Shown here one piece after another: positions 24,566 through 32,905 of a stretch of 64,000 nucleotides of DNA. This DNA is from Hyphomicrobiales bacterium. Lineage in GTDB: Bacteria; Pseudomonadota; Alphaproteobacteria; Rhizobiales; Rhizobiaceae. The DNA lies in assembly GCA_017305935.1 (NCBI GenBank), contig JAFKJU010000014.1:1-64000 (forward strand), in the 5' to 3' direction. The notes below the pieces were generated by a model. That model was given only the letters and a program-made list of their open reading frames with translations. It was not told the origin of the DNA and did not search any database. Made by a program: the position numbers and the translations under genes. The stretch's first letter is position 1; every line of letters begins with the position of its first letter.

Positions 24566-25621
24566 TCACTCGGCGGTTTCGAAGCGAAACGGCTCCACGG
24601 AGGTGAACTTGTCCGAGACTTCCCCGGCGAGCACACGATTCATGTCCACGCCAAGATCCAGCTTGCTGACATGCGCGCCTTCGGAGAAGTCGAGCTTCGT
24701 CATGTCCACCCAGAAAATATTGGGCGACGTCGCCGACTCGCCATAGAAAAGCAGGCTCTTCTGATCGGCAACCACCCGCCAGCGGGTGGTGGACAGGTTC
24801 GGCGCTTCGGGAAGGCTCACGCCATAGGGAACCGACGCGTTGCGAATGACGCTGAACACCGCGGCCGCGGCAATCCGTGGGTCTTCATTTTGCGTGACGG
24901 CGTTGACGTAAAAACCGGCGCGCACGAAACGGTCTTCGGAGCGCCCGCTTCCCGGCACGAAGTTGAGGGCGTTGACGGCGCTCCAGTACTTCTGGTTTGC
25001 AAGTTGCATGTCGTAGGGTGGATCGTTCGTTACCACCTGGTATGAGCGGTCGTGATGGATCTTCAGCGCGCCATCGATCCATTCAAGGACGGCGCTGTCG
25101 CCGCTCGCATCGGAGAGCGTCAGATGCAGGGGGGCAAGACTGCCGGGACGGCCGGGCACCTCGCCGCTGACGACCTGGATGGGGTGATTGCGCGTATAAT
25201 CGACCGCTTCCGAAACCGTGGCGAACTGATCGAGATAGAACTGCGCCCAGATGGCGAGCGACATGCGAGGCGTCGTCTTGTCATCCTGCGGAAACTTCGT
25301 CGCGTTGAGCCATAGCAGGCTGGCGTTGAGGCCGGCTTCGTTCATGCCGTCGACCGTCGAGATATCATAACCCGAGACGGCCAGACTGCCATATTTCGAC
25401 GTCCACTGCATCGAACGCGGACCGGCAACCCCATCTCGTTTCATCCCGCGCGGAAAGACCCAGAAATTGCTGACCATCGGATCCTTGAAATCCATGTTGC
25501 GGCCCGTTAGAGCCCGCCCTTCAGGTCCGTGATAGACGATCCGCGTGCAGGCTTGCGCCTCCGCCGTCAACAAGGCCGTAGCGGCAATCAGCGTGGTGAA
25601 TATGCGCGTGAAGCAAGTCAT
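24566..25621 (-). CDS. Exported choloylglycine-hydrolase/penicillin-V-acylase family amidase
   Basis: A 351-residue Ntn hydrolase. A signal peptide of 24 residues ends AQA, so export leaves Cys25 (CTRIVYHG) as the N-terminal nucleophile, as the family needs. Further motifs are GRNMDF (substrate-binding Asp), the MNEAGLNASLLWL block, VVTNDPPYD and a NxxxW region. Gram-negative members of this cluster include periplasmic penicillin V acylases that also cleave acyl-homoserine lactones, so quorum-signal acylase activity is a reasonable guess. A TTG 12 bases upstream is an alternative start. It is followed at the 5' side by the outer-membrane protein gene, 41 bases away on the same strand. Confidence 0.88.
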   Translation of the reverse strand: MTCFTRIFTTLIAATALLTAEAQACTRIVYHGPEGRALTGRNMDFKDPMVSNFWVFPRGMKRDGVAGPRSMQWTSKYGSLAVSGYDISTVDGMNEAGLNASLLWLNATKFPQDDKTTPRMSLAIWAQFYLDQFATVSEAVDYTRNHPIQVVSGEVPGRPGSLAPLHLTLSDASGDSAVLEWIDGALKIHHDRSYQVVTNDPPYDMQLANQKYWSAVNALNFVPGSGRSEDRFVRAGFYVNAVTQNEDPRIAAAAVFSVIRNASVPYGVSLPEAPNLSTTRWRVVADQKSLLFYGESATSPNIFWVDMTKLDFSEGAHVSKLDLGVDMNRVLAGEVSDKFTSVEPFRFETAE

Positions 25622-25662
25622 AGCGGAAACCAATCCATGAAAACTGCGTGAAAGCTTGTCCG

Positions 25663-26628
25663 TCAGAACCGGTAGGTCACGCCGAAGACCGGGCCGCTCA
25701 GGCGCGTGTCGTAGACATGACCCTTGTGATCGTAGTCGACATCGAGCACCTTATAGCCCATGGAGGCGGAGAGGTGATCGGAGAAGACGTAATTGACCGT
25801 CGCCAGCGCCGACCATGTCAGGTCGGACCCCACGCCGAAGCCGCCGATATCGGCCTGCGCCTGCACCGAAAGCTTGTCCGTGAGTGAGAAGAATGCGCGC
25901 ATGCTCACCACCGGATCCATCCAGCCGAAGTCTTCGTTGTGGGTGGCTGTCCGGGTTCCGATCCCCGAGTGGCTGGCCGTGACCGTCACGTCGTTGGAGA
26001 CATACCAGAAACGCGCGCCCACCAGCGCATCGAGCGTGACCTGCGAGGTATCGATGACACGATAGCCGCCCTGCAAGGTGGTCGTGAACTGGGTCGTATC
26101 GACCTTAGCGTCGACGATGGCGCCCGGCGGTATCGTGACGCCGAGACCCGGTATCTGCAGCGCCGGCAAGGGACCGCTGCCCTGGCTGTCCGTGGTGTCG
26201 ACATACATCAGATCGCCCGAGAAAACGAAGCTGTCGTAGCGCCCCATTACATTGACGAAGCCACCGAAATTGAGGTCGTCCAGCACGTCGGAGAACGACT
26301 TCTCGACGTCCAGCGTCGGGCCGCGCCGAAAGGGCGAGATACGCCCGTCAAGCCCCGCCGCCCACATATAGGGTGTGATCTGCAGCGCCCAGCTCGAAGC
26401 CTCCGATGCGGCCGGGCTCGGATCGTTCGGTGCCGCCGCCCCAACATCCGCACCATGTGCCGCATGCGCGCCACAGAGGGAAACCGCAACCAGGACGCCC
26501 CGCCAAGGCGACAATACCCTGACGATGCAGGCGAGGACTGGCTGCGGTCGGCTGCGGTCAACGCAATCCTGATCCTGGATCAAGGATTGATGTTCTCTGC
26601 CAAATCGAAATAGCACGATGTTCCCCAC
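25663..26628 (-). CDS. Outer-membrane beta-barrel protein of unknown role
   Basis: A frame of up to 321 residues ending in Tyr-Arg-Phe, the C-terminal aromatic signature of BAM-assembled barrels. Alternating beta strands such as FVNVMGRYDSFVFSGDLMYV and TLQGGYRVIDTSQVTLDALVGARFWYV support a barrel of about 8-12 strands. A signal-peptide-like stretch, GVLVAVSLCGAHAAHGA, is at residues 44-60 of the longest frame, so translation probably starts later than the GTG at 26628, perhaps at a TTG near 26523; the true start is uncertain. Its gene precedes the exported amidase on the same strand with 41 bases between, suggesting that the two act together in the envelope. Confidence 0.8.
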   Translation of the reverse strand: MGNIVLFRFGREHQSLIQDQDCVDRSRPQPVLACIVRVLSPWRGVLVAVSLCGAHAAHGADVGAAAPNDPSPAASEASSWALQITPYMWAAGLDGRISPFRRGPTLDVEKSFSDVLDDLNFGGFVNVMGRYDSFVFSGDLMYVDTTDSQGSGPLPALQIPGLGVTIPPGAIVDAKVDTTQFTTTLQGGYRVIDTSQVTLDALVGARFWYVSNDVTVTASHSGIGTRTATHNEDFGWMDPVVSMRAFFSLTDKLSVQAQADIGGFGVGSDLTWSALATVNYVFSDHLSASMGYKVLDVDYDHKGHVYDTRLSGPVFGVTYRF

Positions 26629-26913
26629 ACACGTGTGCCCCTGTCATCCAGGCCGGTAATATTCAACAATAAATCAACCATGTCGAGTGCCGCACACTCA
26701 AAGATTGTTCAAAACTGCCCGTTACGTTAAAACTTTGCAGCAGACCTGCCTGCCAAAAAGACGGCTAGACCGGCTGCCTGAAAACGTCACCGGAATGCCT
26801 GGGCAGACCGGCGCGCGCAGTGCAGTGCCGCAGGCAGGACGCAGGCGAGGGATGCGTTCAATTTTTTCGCCACGTCTCTTGAAATCAAAACCCTCAAAAC
26901 CAAATCGATATGC

Positions 26914-26999
26914 GCCAGTCGCTGATAACAGGACTGGACTTGCTGGAAGCGCTGTCTTTCGGCGCTCCATACCCATGTTGCTTCAAGGAGGATATGGCT
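26914..26999 (+). promoter_or_regulatory. ROSE-type RNA thermometer in the hsp20 leader
   Basis: The 5' leader folds as successive hairpins: CCAGTC (26915-26920) with GACTGG (26932-26937); AGCGC (26948-26952) with GCGCT (26962-26966); and CCATA (26967-26971) with TATGG (26993-26997). The last hairpin places TTGCT (26978-26982) opposite the Shine-Dalgarno AAGGAGG (26985-26991), with a G opposite G in the stem. This U-U-G-C-U against the SD plus weak, non-canonical pairs is the hallmark of ROSE elements of rhizobial small heat-shock genes, which melt on heating. The rest of the 371-base gap (26629-26913) shows no gene; it should hold the promoter. Confidence 0.88.
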
Positions 27000-27476
27000 A
27001 TGACGACATCTTACGATTACGCACCCCTGTTCCGCTCGAGCGTGGGTTTCGACCGGATATTCACTCTTCTGGAGAATGCCCAGCGCAGCCGCCCGGTCAG
27101 CGACTGGCCGCCTTACGACATCGTCAAGACCGACGACGACCACTACACGATCACGATCGACGTCGCCGGCTTTACGCGGGATGATCTGGACATCACCTTC
27201 CAATCCAACCTTCTGTCCGTGACCGGCAGGAAGCAGGAGGCGCCGCCCCAGACCTACCTGCATCGCGGCATTGCCGCCCGCCCGTTCGAACATCGCTTCG
27301 AGCTTGCTGACCATGTGCGAGTGATCGGAGCCGACCTGAGCAACGGCCTTCTCACCATCGATCTCGTTCGCGAGATCCCCGAGGACATGAAGCCGCGCAA
27401 GATCGCCATCCAGAGCACATCGGCCCTCGAACAGCCAGCAACCGTCGCGCAGATCGATACGCACAAGGCTGCTTGA
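27000..27476 (+). CDS. Small heat-shock protein (Hsp20/IbpA family)
   Basis: A 158-residue cytoplasmic holdase chaperone. The alpha-crystallin domain spans about residues 35-130 (YDIVKTDDDHYTITIDVAGF to GLLTIDLVREIP), and the C-terminal I-x-I anchor motif is present as IAI in RKIAIQST. The N-terminal MTTSYDYAPLFRSSVGFDR is typical of rhizobial class A proteins. The ATG at 27000 was chosen because AAGGAGG lies 8 bases before it; an ATG at 26994 would be only 2 bases from that site. The ROSE-like leader indicates heat control at the translation step. A DUF982 gene follows. Confidence 0.94.
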   Translation: MTTSYDYAPLFRSSVGFDRIFTLLENAQRSRPVSDWPPYDIVKTDDDHYTITIDVAGFTRDDLDITFQSNLLSVTGRKQEAPPQTYLHRGIAARPFEHRFELADHVRVIGADLSNGLLTIDLVREIPEDMKPRKIAIQSTSALEQPATVAQIDTHKAA

Positions 27477-27491
27477 TGCAAGTCGTGTCCA

Positions 27492-27519
27492 GGAGGGCGC
27501 CGCTGCGGCAGCGCCCTCC
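27492..27519 (+). other. Strong hairpin between hsp20 and the DUF982 gene
   Basis: GGAGGGCGC (27492-27500) and GCGCCCTCC (27511-27519) form a perfect 9-bp stem 16 bases after the hsp20 stop. There is no U-tract, so it may be a processing or stabilising element, or a leaky terminator that lowers expression of the downstream gene. Confidence 0.5.
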
Positions 27520-27547
27520 GGCATTGAGGTTCGGAAAGGAGAATGCG

Positions 27548-27847
27548 ATGAAACCCGATATATTCAACCAACCCGTTTCCATTCTCGTGGGCCTCGGTTT
27601 TCCGGCGGAGGTCCGATCGGTGATGGACGCCTATCGGCATCTTGTCGAATGGCCCGTCTCCGCAAGAGATGGCGCGCATTCGGTTGCGCTGAATGCCTGC
27701 GCCGCCGCCCTGCGGGGTGAAATCGAAGCGGAAACCGCTCGCAGCCTGTTTGTCGCCTTCGCCGAAAAGCATGATTTGCTCGCGCCCGGCGATGAGGTCA
27801 TTGCAGCCCGGCATCTGCAACGCGACCGCGATCCGCATGTGCGATGA
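27548..27847 (+). CDS. DUF982 family small protein
   Basis: A 99-residue protein matching the DUF982 pattern: an initial VSILVGLG, then a helix with a central WPVS, then a ALNACAAAL helix and an SLFVAFAEKH helix. The family is abundant in Rhizobiales and has no known biochemical role. AAAGGAG precedes the ATG at 27548. Being 71 bases after the heat-shock gene on the same strand, it may be heat-induced, depending on whether the intervening hairpin stops transcription. Confidence 0.8.
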   Translation: MKPDIFNQPVSILVGLGFPAEVRSVMDAYRHLVEWPVSARDGAHSVALNACAAALRGEIEAETARSLFVAFAEKHDLLAPGDEVIAARHLQRDRDPHVR

Positions 27848-27860
27848 GATGCGGCGACCC

Positions 27861-29141
27861 TCACCGCATGAGGAACCTTAGGGGCACGAGGACCAGATCC
27901 GGGAAGAGCACCAGCAGGAACATGACCGCGATCTCCGCCATCAGGAACGGGAACACCCCCTTGAAGGCGTCGTCCACCGAAATCCGCGAGACGCTGGCTG
28001 CCACGTTCAGCACGGTTCCGACAGGCGGCGTCACCATGCCGAGGGCATTGTTCATGACGAACAGGATGCCGAAATAGACCGGGTGAATGCCCGCCTCGCG
28101 GATCACCGGCATCAGCACCGGCGTCAGGATCAGGATGGTCGGCGCCATGTCGAGCGCGGTGCCGACGATGATGACCAGCACCATGAGGATGAACATCAAC
28201 AGGATGGGCGTATCGATGAAGGGTTCGAGCATGTCGCGGACATAGCTCGGGATATCGGCCGCGGCGATCAGCCATGCGGACACCATGGCGGCGGCGACGA
28301 GGAAGATGACCGACGCCGTGATCTTGGCGGCGCGCACCACGATGCCGTAGAGATCCGGGATCTTGATCTCGCGATAGACGAACAGGCCGACCACCAGCGC
28401 ATAGACGGCGGCGATCACCGCGGCTTCCGTCGGCGTGAAGATGCCGGCGCGGATGCCGCCGATGATGACGACCGGCAGGAGAAGGCCGATACTGGCATCG
28501 AGCGTGATCCGGAGCCGCTCCTGCATGGTCTTCTTCGGCAACGGCTCGATCCTGTCGCGGCGGCAGACGAAGGCCCAGGTCAGGACGAGCGACACCGCCA
28601 TCAGCAAGCCGGGGAAGATACCGGCCAGGAACAGCTGAGTGATCGAGACGCCGCCCGCCACGCCGAACAGAACGAGGGCGATGGCCGGTGGCAGGACCGG
28701 AGCGATGACGCCGCCGGCTGCGAGAAGACCCGTCGAACGCCGCACCGAATAGCCGGAATCGCGCATGGCGGGCACCAGCAGCGCGGCAACGGCTGCGGTA
28801 TCGGCGATCGCCGAGCCGGACAGCGCCGCAAGGATGACGGCCGCCGCGATGCCGGCATAGCCGAGACCGCCGCGGAAATGTCCGATCCAGGCAAGAGCGG
28901 CGTTGACGATGCGACGCGAGATGCCGCCGGCATTCATCAACTCGCCTGCCAGCAGGAAGAAGGGCACGGCGAGAAGCGTGAAACTGTCCGCGCCGCTCAG
29001 CATGTTCTGCGCGACGATTTGCGGGCTCAGCATGTCGATGTGCCACATCATCGCCAGGCCGGAGACAATGAGCGCGAAGGCGACGGGCATGCCGAGCGCC
29101 ATGGCGCCGAGCAATGCCGCAATGAAAACGAATACGATCAT
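27861..29141 (-). CDS. TRAP transporter large permease (DctM type)
   Basis: A 426-residue inner-membrane protein with about 12-13 hydrophobic segments and typical DctM blocks: GMPVAFALIVSGL near the N terminus, AGELMNAGGI, GSAIADTAAVAALLVPAM and GMVTPPVGTVLNVAA. It carries the translocation pathway of a sodium-driven TRAP importer together with the small permease, whose gene overlaps by 4 bases (ATGA), and the DctP binding protein. It is the last gene of the aldolase-FAH-TRAP operon. Confidence 0.96.
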   Translation of the reverse strand: MIVFVFIAALLGAMALGMPVAFALIVSGLAMMWHIDMLSPQIVAQNMLSGADSFTLLAVPFFLLAGELMNAGGISRRIVNAALAWIGHFRGGLGYAGIAAAVILAALSGSAIADTAAVAALLVPAMRDSGYSVRRSTGLLAAGGVIAPVLPPAIALVLFGVAGGVSITQLFLAGIFPGLLMAVSLVLTWAFVCRRDRIEPLPKKTMQERLRITLDASIGLLLPVVIIGGIRAGIFTPTEAAVIAAVYALVVGLFVYREIKIPDLYGIVVRAAKITASVIFLVAAAMVSAWLIAAADIPSYVRDMLEPFIDTPILLMFILMVLVIIVGTALDMAPTILILTPVLMPVIREAGIHPVYFGILFVMNNALGMVTPPVGTVLNVAASVSRISVDDAFKGVFPFLMAEIAVMFLLVLFPDLVLVPLRFLMR

Positions 29142-29707
29142 CGATCGGGCTTTTCTGTAACGGAGTCGATGCTTCTCAATGCGGCTTCTTCTTCCGCATC
29201 CACGAAGACGGACTGGCGGGGGTCACGCGCGCCGGGCAGGAAGGTCGAGACGAGGCTGACGACGGTGATCGCGATCATCGAGAGGCCGGAGATATAGGCA
29301 ACGACATAGACATACTCCATCGGCACCATGAGCACCGGCGAGAGATTGCCGATGTTGACCTCGTGCTGCTGCCATGTGCCGGAAACGAGGTAGATGCAGC
29401 AGACGATGACCAGGAGATCGCTGATCGCCTTGGCGAGTTTGGCGCCTGCGAGAGGCAGCATCTTCACCACGGTATCCATGCCGAGATGACCGTGCTCGCG
29501 CAGCACGACCACCGCGCCGATGAAGGTCATCCAGACGAACAGGAAACGTGACAGTTCCTCGGAGATCAGGATGCCGGAATTGAAGCCGTAGCGGAGCACG
29601 ACATTCCCGAACACCATGACGACCATGCCCGCCATGCAGAGGAAGAGGATGAACTCGAGAAATTTGAAATAGGCATCGACGATGCGGCCAAGCATAGAAA
29701 ACTGCAC
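29138..29707 (-). CDS. TRAP transporter small permease (DctQ type)
   Basis: A 189-residue protein with four membrane segments (about residues 15-35, 45-65, 90-110 and 135-155) and the DctQ motif SEELSRFLFVWMTFIGA. It starts with GTG at 29707 preceded by GGGAGGG and overlaps the DctM gene by 4 bases. The C-terminal tail is longer and more charged than average. It forms the membrane complex with DctM. Confidence 0.94.
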   Translation of the reverse strand: MQFSMLGRIVDAYFKFLEFILFLCMAGMVVMVFGNVVLRYGFNSGILISEELSRFLFVWMTFIGAVVVLREHGHLGMDTVVKMLPLAGAKLAKAISDLLVIVCCIYLVSGTWQQHEVNIGNLSPVLMVPMEYVYVVAYISGLSMIAITVVSLVSTFLPGARDPRQSVFVDAEEEAALRSIDSVTEKPDR

Positions 29708-29768
29708 GGATGACCCTCCCGGACGAAGGAATTGGCCGGCAGGCGTGACCGCATGCCGGCGCTTGTTG

Positions 29769-30812
29769 TCAGTTGGCGCCGGACTGAATCTTCTTCAGCT
29801 CCGAGAAGTACATGTCGGAGAAATCCTTGCCGACCTGCGCGGAGAATTTCTCCACCACCGGCTTGACCTTTTCGGCGAAGCGCTCGCGCTCGGCCGGCGA
29901 GATCTCATTGACGGTGACGCCGGCCTTCTTGACCGATTCCAGCCATTCGCCGGTCTTGGACTTGACCAGATCGCGCTTGTAGAGGGTGACCTCGCGCGCC
30001 GCCTCGGAGATGATCTTCTTCTCGTCGTCGTTCAGCTTTTCCCAGGTCGGCTTGCCGACCAGCATGACCACGGAGTTGAGACTGTGGTTGGTGAGCGAGA
30101 GATATTTCTGGACCTCGAACAGGCGCATGAAGACGATCTGCGGCAGCGGGTTTTCCTGGGCCTCGACGGTGCCCGTTTCGAGCGCCGTGTAGATTTCGCT
30201 CACCGGCAGCGGCGTCGGGTTGGCGCCGAGCGTGGAGAACAGTTCGAGATACATCGGATTCTGGATCGCGCGGATCTTCAGGCCCTGAAAGTCTTCCCAC
30301 TTGGTGATCGGCTTCGTCTTGGTCGTGGTTTCGCGGAAGCCGTTATTGGTGAAGCCGAGCCCGATCCATCCCTTCTGCGCCATCAGTTCATTGAACCGGG
30401 CGCCGACGACGCCGTCCATCAACTTGTCGTATTCTTCCGTGGAACGGAAGACATAGGGCAGGTCGAGCACCGACACTTCCGGGATCTGGCCCGCCATGGT
30501 GACCGGCGAACCACTCATGAAATCCTGGGTGCCGGCCTGAAGGTTGGCCTGCATCTGCACGTCGGTGCCGAGCGTTGCGCCCGGCGCAACGCTGATCTTG
30601 ATCTTGCCGCCGCTCTTTTCGCTGACGAGTTCGGCGAATTTCTTGAAGCCGAGATAGTCGGGATGCTGGTCGCTCTGGCTGGTGCCGGCCCGCAGGCGCA
30701 TCTCGCGGACTTCCGCCCGGGATGCCGCCGGCAGCGCGGCCAGCGCCAGGGCGATGGCGGATGCGAGCAAGGCACCGCGCTTGAGGCTGCTGAACTTGCG
30801 ATCTGGAAACAT
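29769..30812 (-). CDS. TRAP transporter periplasmic binding protein (DctP type)
   Basis: A 347-residue binding protein with a signal peptide of about 32 residues ending SRA. Family features include the WEDFQGLKIRAIQNPMYLELFSTLGANPTPLP block, whose Arg normally grips the carboxylate of the ligand, and YTALETGTVEAQENP. A carboxylate such as a sugar acid is therefore the likely substrate. GGAGGAGG precedes the ATG at 30812. The gene sits between the FAH-family hydrolase and the TRAP permeases, as expected for a pathway-specific sugar-acid importer. Confidence 0.95.
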   Translation of the reverse strand: MFPDRKFSSLKRGALLASAIALALAALPAASRAEVREMRLRAGTSQSDQHPDYLGFKKFAELVSEKSGGKIKISVAPGATLGTDVQMQANLQAGTQDFMSGSPVTMAGQIPEVSVLDLPYVFRSTEEYDKLMDGVVGARFNELMAQKGWIGLGFTNNGFRETTTKTKPITKWEDFQGLKIRAIQNPMYLELFSTLGANPTPLPVSEIYTALETGTVEAQENPLPQIVFMRLFEVQKYLSLTNHSLNSVVMLVGKPTWEKLNDDEKKIISEAAREVTLYKRDLVKSKTGEWLESVKKAGVTVNEISPAERERFAEKVKPVVEKFSAQVGKDFSDMYFSELKKIQSGAN

Positions 30813-30855
30813 GGTGTCCTCCTCCGTTTCCATCTGTGTCAAACTTGCTTGCGGG

Positions 30856-31704
30856 TCAGACGGCCCGATGGGCGACGATCTGCTGCCGCTGTTCTCCGAG
30901 CCCGCTCACGCCGAGGCTGACGACGTCACCCGCCCGCAGGAAGCGCGGTGGCGTCATCGCCATGCCAACCCCCGCCGGCGTGCCCGTGGTGATCACGTCA
31001 CCGGGCATGAGCTTCATGAATTGCGAGAGATAGGAGACGATGGCGGCGAAGCCGAAAATCATCTTGGCGGTGGTTCCGGTCTGCATCCGCGTACCGTTGA
31101 CGTCCAGCCACAGGTCGAGGTTCTGGATGTCCAGTTCGTCGGGCGTGACCAGCCATGGGCCAAGCGGACCATAGGTCGGTCCGCTCTTGCCCTTCATCCA
31201 CTGGCCGCCGCGCTCCAGCTGGAATTCGCGCTCGGAAATATCGTGGCAGATGCAGAGCCCGGCGATCGAGGCAAGCGCCTGCGCCTCGTCGACCAGATAG
31301 GTGGGTGCGCCGATCACCATCGCCACTTCGACTTCCCAATCGGTCTTTTGGGAGCCCTTCAGGAGCACGACCGGATCGTTTGGGCCGGAGATGCACGAGG
31401 TCAGTTTATTGAAGACCACCGGCTCCGCGGGGATCGGAGCATTGCTCTCGATGGCGTGGTCCACATAGTTGAGGCCGATCGAGATCAAATTGCGGACATC
31501 GGCGAGGCAAGGGCCGATACGCACGTCGCTATCGACGGGCGGCAGGCTTTGTGGATCGGTGGCCGCGAGCCTGCGCATGACGTCCTTCGTCAGGTGTCGC
31601 ATGGACACGTCTTCGACGATCGCGCTCAGATCGCGGATCGTTCCGCCGGCATCGACCAGTCCCGGGCGTTCCTGTCCCGGTTCGCCAAAGCGAATGAACT
31701 TCAT
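30856..31704 (-). CDS. Fumarylacetoacetate hydrolase family protein
   Basis: A 282-residue metal-dependent hydrolase. The metal-binding pattern is visible in DWEVEVAMVIG (Glu-x-Glu) and HDISERE, and the family block MTPGDVITTGTPAGVG appears here as LMPGDVITTGTPAGVG. Members of this branch cleave carbon-carbon bonds of 2,4-diketo acids, for example 2,4-diketo-3-deoxy-fuconate or -rhamnonate to pyruvate plus a hydroxyacid. Lactate or glycolate released in that way would suit the FAD-linked dehydrogenase in this region. GGGGAGG precedes the ATG. The exact substrate is not deducible. Confidence 0.92.
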   Translation of the reverse strand: MKFIRFGEPGQERPGLVDAGGTIRDLSAIVEDVSMRHLTKDVMRRLAATDPQSLPPVDSDVRIGPCLADVRNLISIGLNYVDHAIESNAPIPAEPVVFNKLTSCISGPNDPVVLLKGSQKTDWEVEVAMVIGAPTYLVDEAQALASIAGLCICHDISEREFQLERGGQWMKGKSGPTYGPLGPWLVTPDELDIQNLDLWLDVNGTRMQTGTTAKMIFGFAAIVSYLSQFMKLMPGDVITTGTPAGVGMAMTPPRFLRAGDVVSLGVSGLGEQRQQIVAHRAV

Positions 31705-31756
31705 GTCTTCCTCCCCATCGCGATTGCGCGCAGACCTCCCGGCGCAATGTCGGCGC

Positions 31757-31775
31757 ATCCCGGAAAATCCGGGAC
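31757..31775 (-). other. Inverted repeat between aldolase and FAH genes
   Basis: TCCCGGA and TCCGGGA arms (31758-31774) form a short stem with an A/T-rich loop in the 84-base gap. It resembles the TCCCG/CGGGA boxes of the proposed IclR regulon but has two more bases between the half-sites, so it may be just an intercistronic hairpin. Confidence 0.4.
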
Positions 31776-31788
31776 GCGCCACGGTCGA

Positions 31789-32694
31789 TCAGATGCCAAA
31801 CGCCTTGAGTGCGCCGTCGATGACCCTCTTCTGCTCGTCGGAGACGGGCTCCATCGGGGCGCGCGGGAGGAAGTAGTCGACGCCTTGCCGTGACTGGATG
31901 TACTTGGTGCATGCCGGAAGATTGTCGTGGCGAACGACGTTCCAGAGGCCGTTGAGCTTCCAGTGCAATTCCAGCGCCCTGGCGTGATCGCCCTTTTTGA
32001 CGGCGTTGTAGAGTTCGACGGTCTGCTTCGGCACTGCCGATGTCAGGGCCGAGATGGCGCCGTCGGCACCGAGCGAGAAGCCCGGATAGAGCAGCGCGTC
32101 GATGCCGGTGAGGACGATATTGTCCTTCCTGGCGTTCTGCAGAAGGTCGGACAGCGACTTCAGATCGCCCGAGCTCTGCTTCATGCCGACGACGCCGGGC
32201 ACTTCTTCCATGATCTTGAGCATCAGGTCCGCGGACAGGTAGTTCCACGGGATGACGTTGTAGATCAGGATCGGAACGCCTGTTTCGTCGTAGATTTCGC
32301 GGAAATGGCGGATCGTGGCCTCGGCGCCGGGCTTGAACAGATAGTGGACCGGGGTGACCTGCAGGGCGGCAGGCTTCAGATGCGCGATCTTCTTGGTGCG
32401 CTCGATCGCCTCGATCGTCGAGTTGACGATCAGGCCGACGACGAAGGGCACGCGGCCGGCGACCGCCTCATGCGTTGCTTCCATCGACTCGACGAATTCC
32501 TCCGTCGAAAGCGTATGGCCTTCGCCGGTGCTGCCGCCTGCCACGATGGCATGCACGCCCGAATCGATCATGAAGTCGATCTGCTTCTTGATGCCGGACG
32601 CGACGAGCTTGCCGCTTTTGTCGAAGGGCATCGTAACGGGTGGCAGAATGCCCTGCAATTGGCTCTTCAGAGCGAGCTTGCTTTCCTGGTTCAT
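31789..32694 (-). CDS. DHDPS/NAL-family aldolase or dehydratase
   Basis: A 301-residue TIM-barrel enzyme of the dihydrodipicolinate synthase/N-acetylneuraminate lyase family. The Schiff-base lysine is in GVVGMKQSSGD, the catalytic Tyr in ILIYNVIPWN, and the G-S-T-G-E motif in AGGSTGEGHTLS. Family members cleave or dehydrate 2-keto-3-deoxy sugar acids with pyruvate chemistry. It is not housekeeping DapA, judging from its place as the first gene of a TRAP importer operon under an IclR-family regulator. AAGGAGGAG precedes the ATG. The next gene, an FAH-family hydrolase, could take its product. Confidence 0.94.
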   Translation of the reverse strand: MNQESKLALKSQLQGILPPVTMPFDKSGKLVASGIKKQIDFMIDSGVHAIVAGGSTGEGHTLSTEEFVESMEATHEAVAGRVPFVVGLIVNSTIEAIERTKKIAHLKPAALQVTPVHYLFKPGAEATIRHFREIYDETGVPILIYNVIPWNYLSADLMLKIMEEVPGVVGMKQSSGDLKSLSDLLQNARKDNIVLTGIDALLYPGFSLGADGAISALTSAVPKQTVELYNAVKKGDHARALELHWKLNGLWNVVRHDNLPACTKYIQSRQGVDYFLPRAPMEPVSDEQKRVIDGALKAFGI

Positions 32695-32743
32695 GATCCT
32701 CTCCTCCTTGATCGCCTGAAACGCCTCATCAAGGTAGCATTCG

Positions 32744-32764
32744 ATTAATTCCGGAATACGGGAT
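32744..32764. promoter_or_regulatory. IclR-type box before the aldolase operon
   Basis: In the 211-base divergent gap between the aldolase and IclR genes, this box read on the minus strand begins ATCCCGTATTCCGGAATT. It matches boxes at 35411-35435, 41639-41660 and 41764-41787 with consensus near WTCCCG-x-ATT-x-CGG-x-AT. It is 50-70 bases before the aldolase start. Binding by the adjacent IclR protein is inferred. Confidence 0.6.
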
Positions 32765-32905
32765 GACGTTTCGGATTTGGACCATAGGAAGGCGGCGGAG
32801 CCGAGTCAATAACCGCTGTGGCAAAACTGCCTTTCGGGATCGATATTTTTGTCGGAAACCTGGAACGTCTGTACCGCATGCCGGGATTGGTGCTATAAAG
32901 TCTCC

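Noticed and set aside
31757-31775. Fifth IclR box between aldolase and FAH genes
   Set aside because: The half-sites are 7 rather than 5 bases apart and the site lies inside an operon; a simple intercistronic hairpin is more likely.
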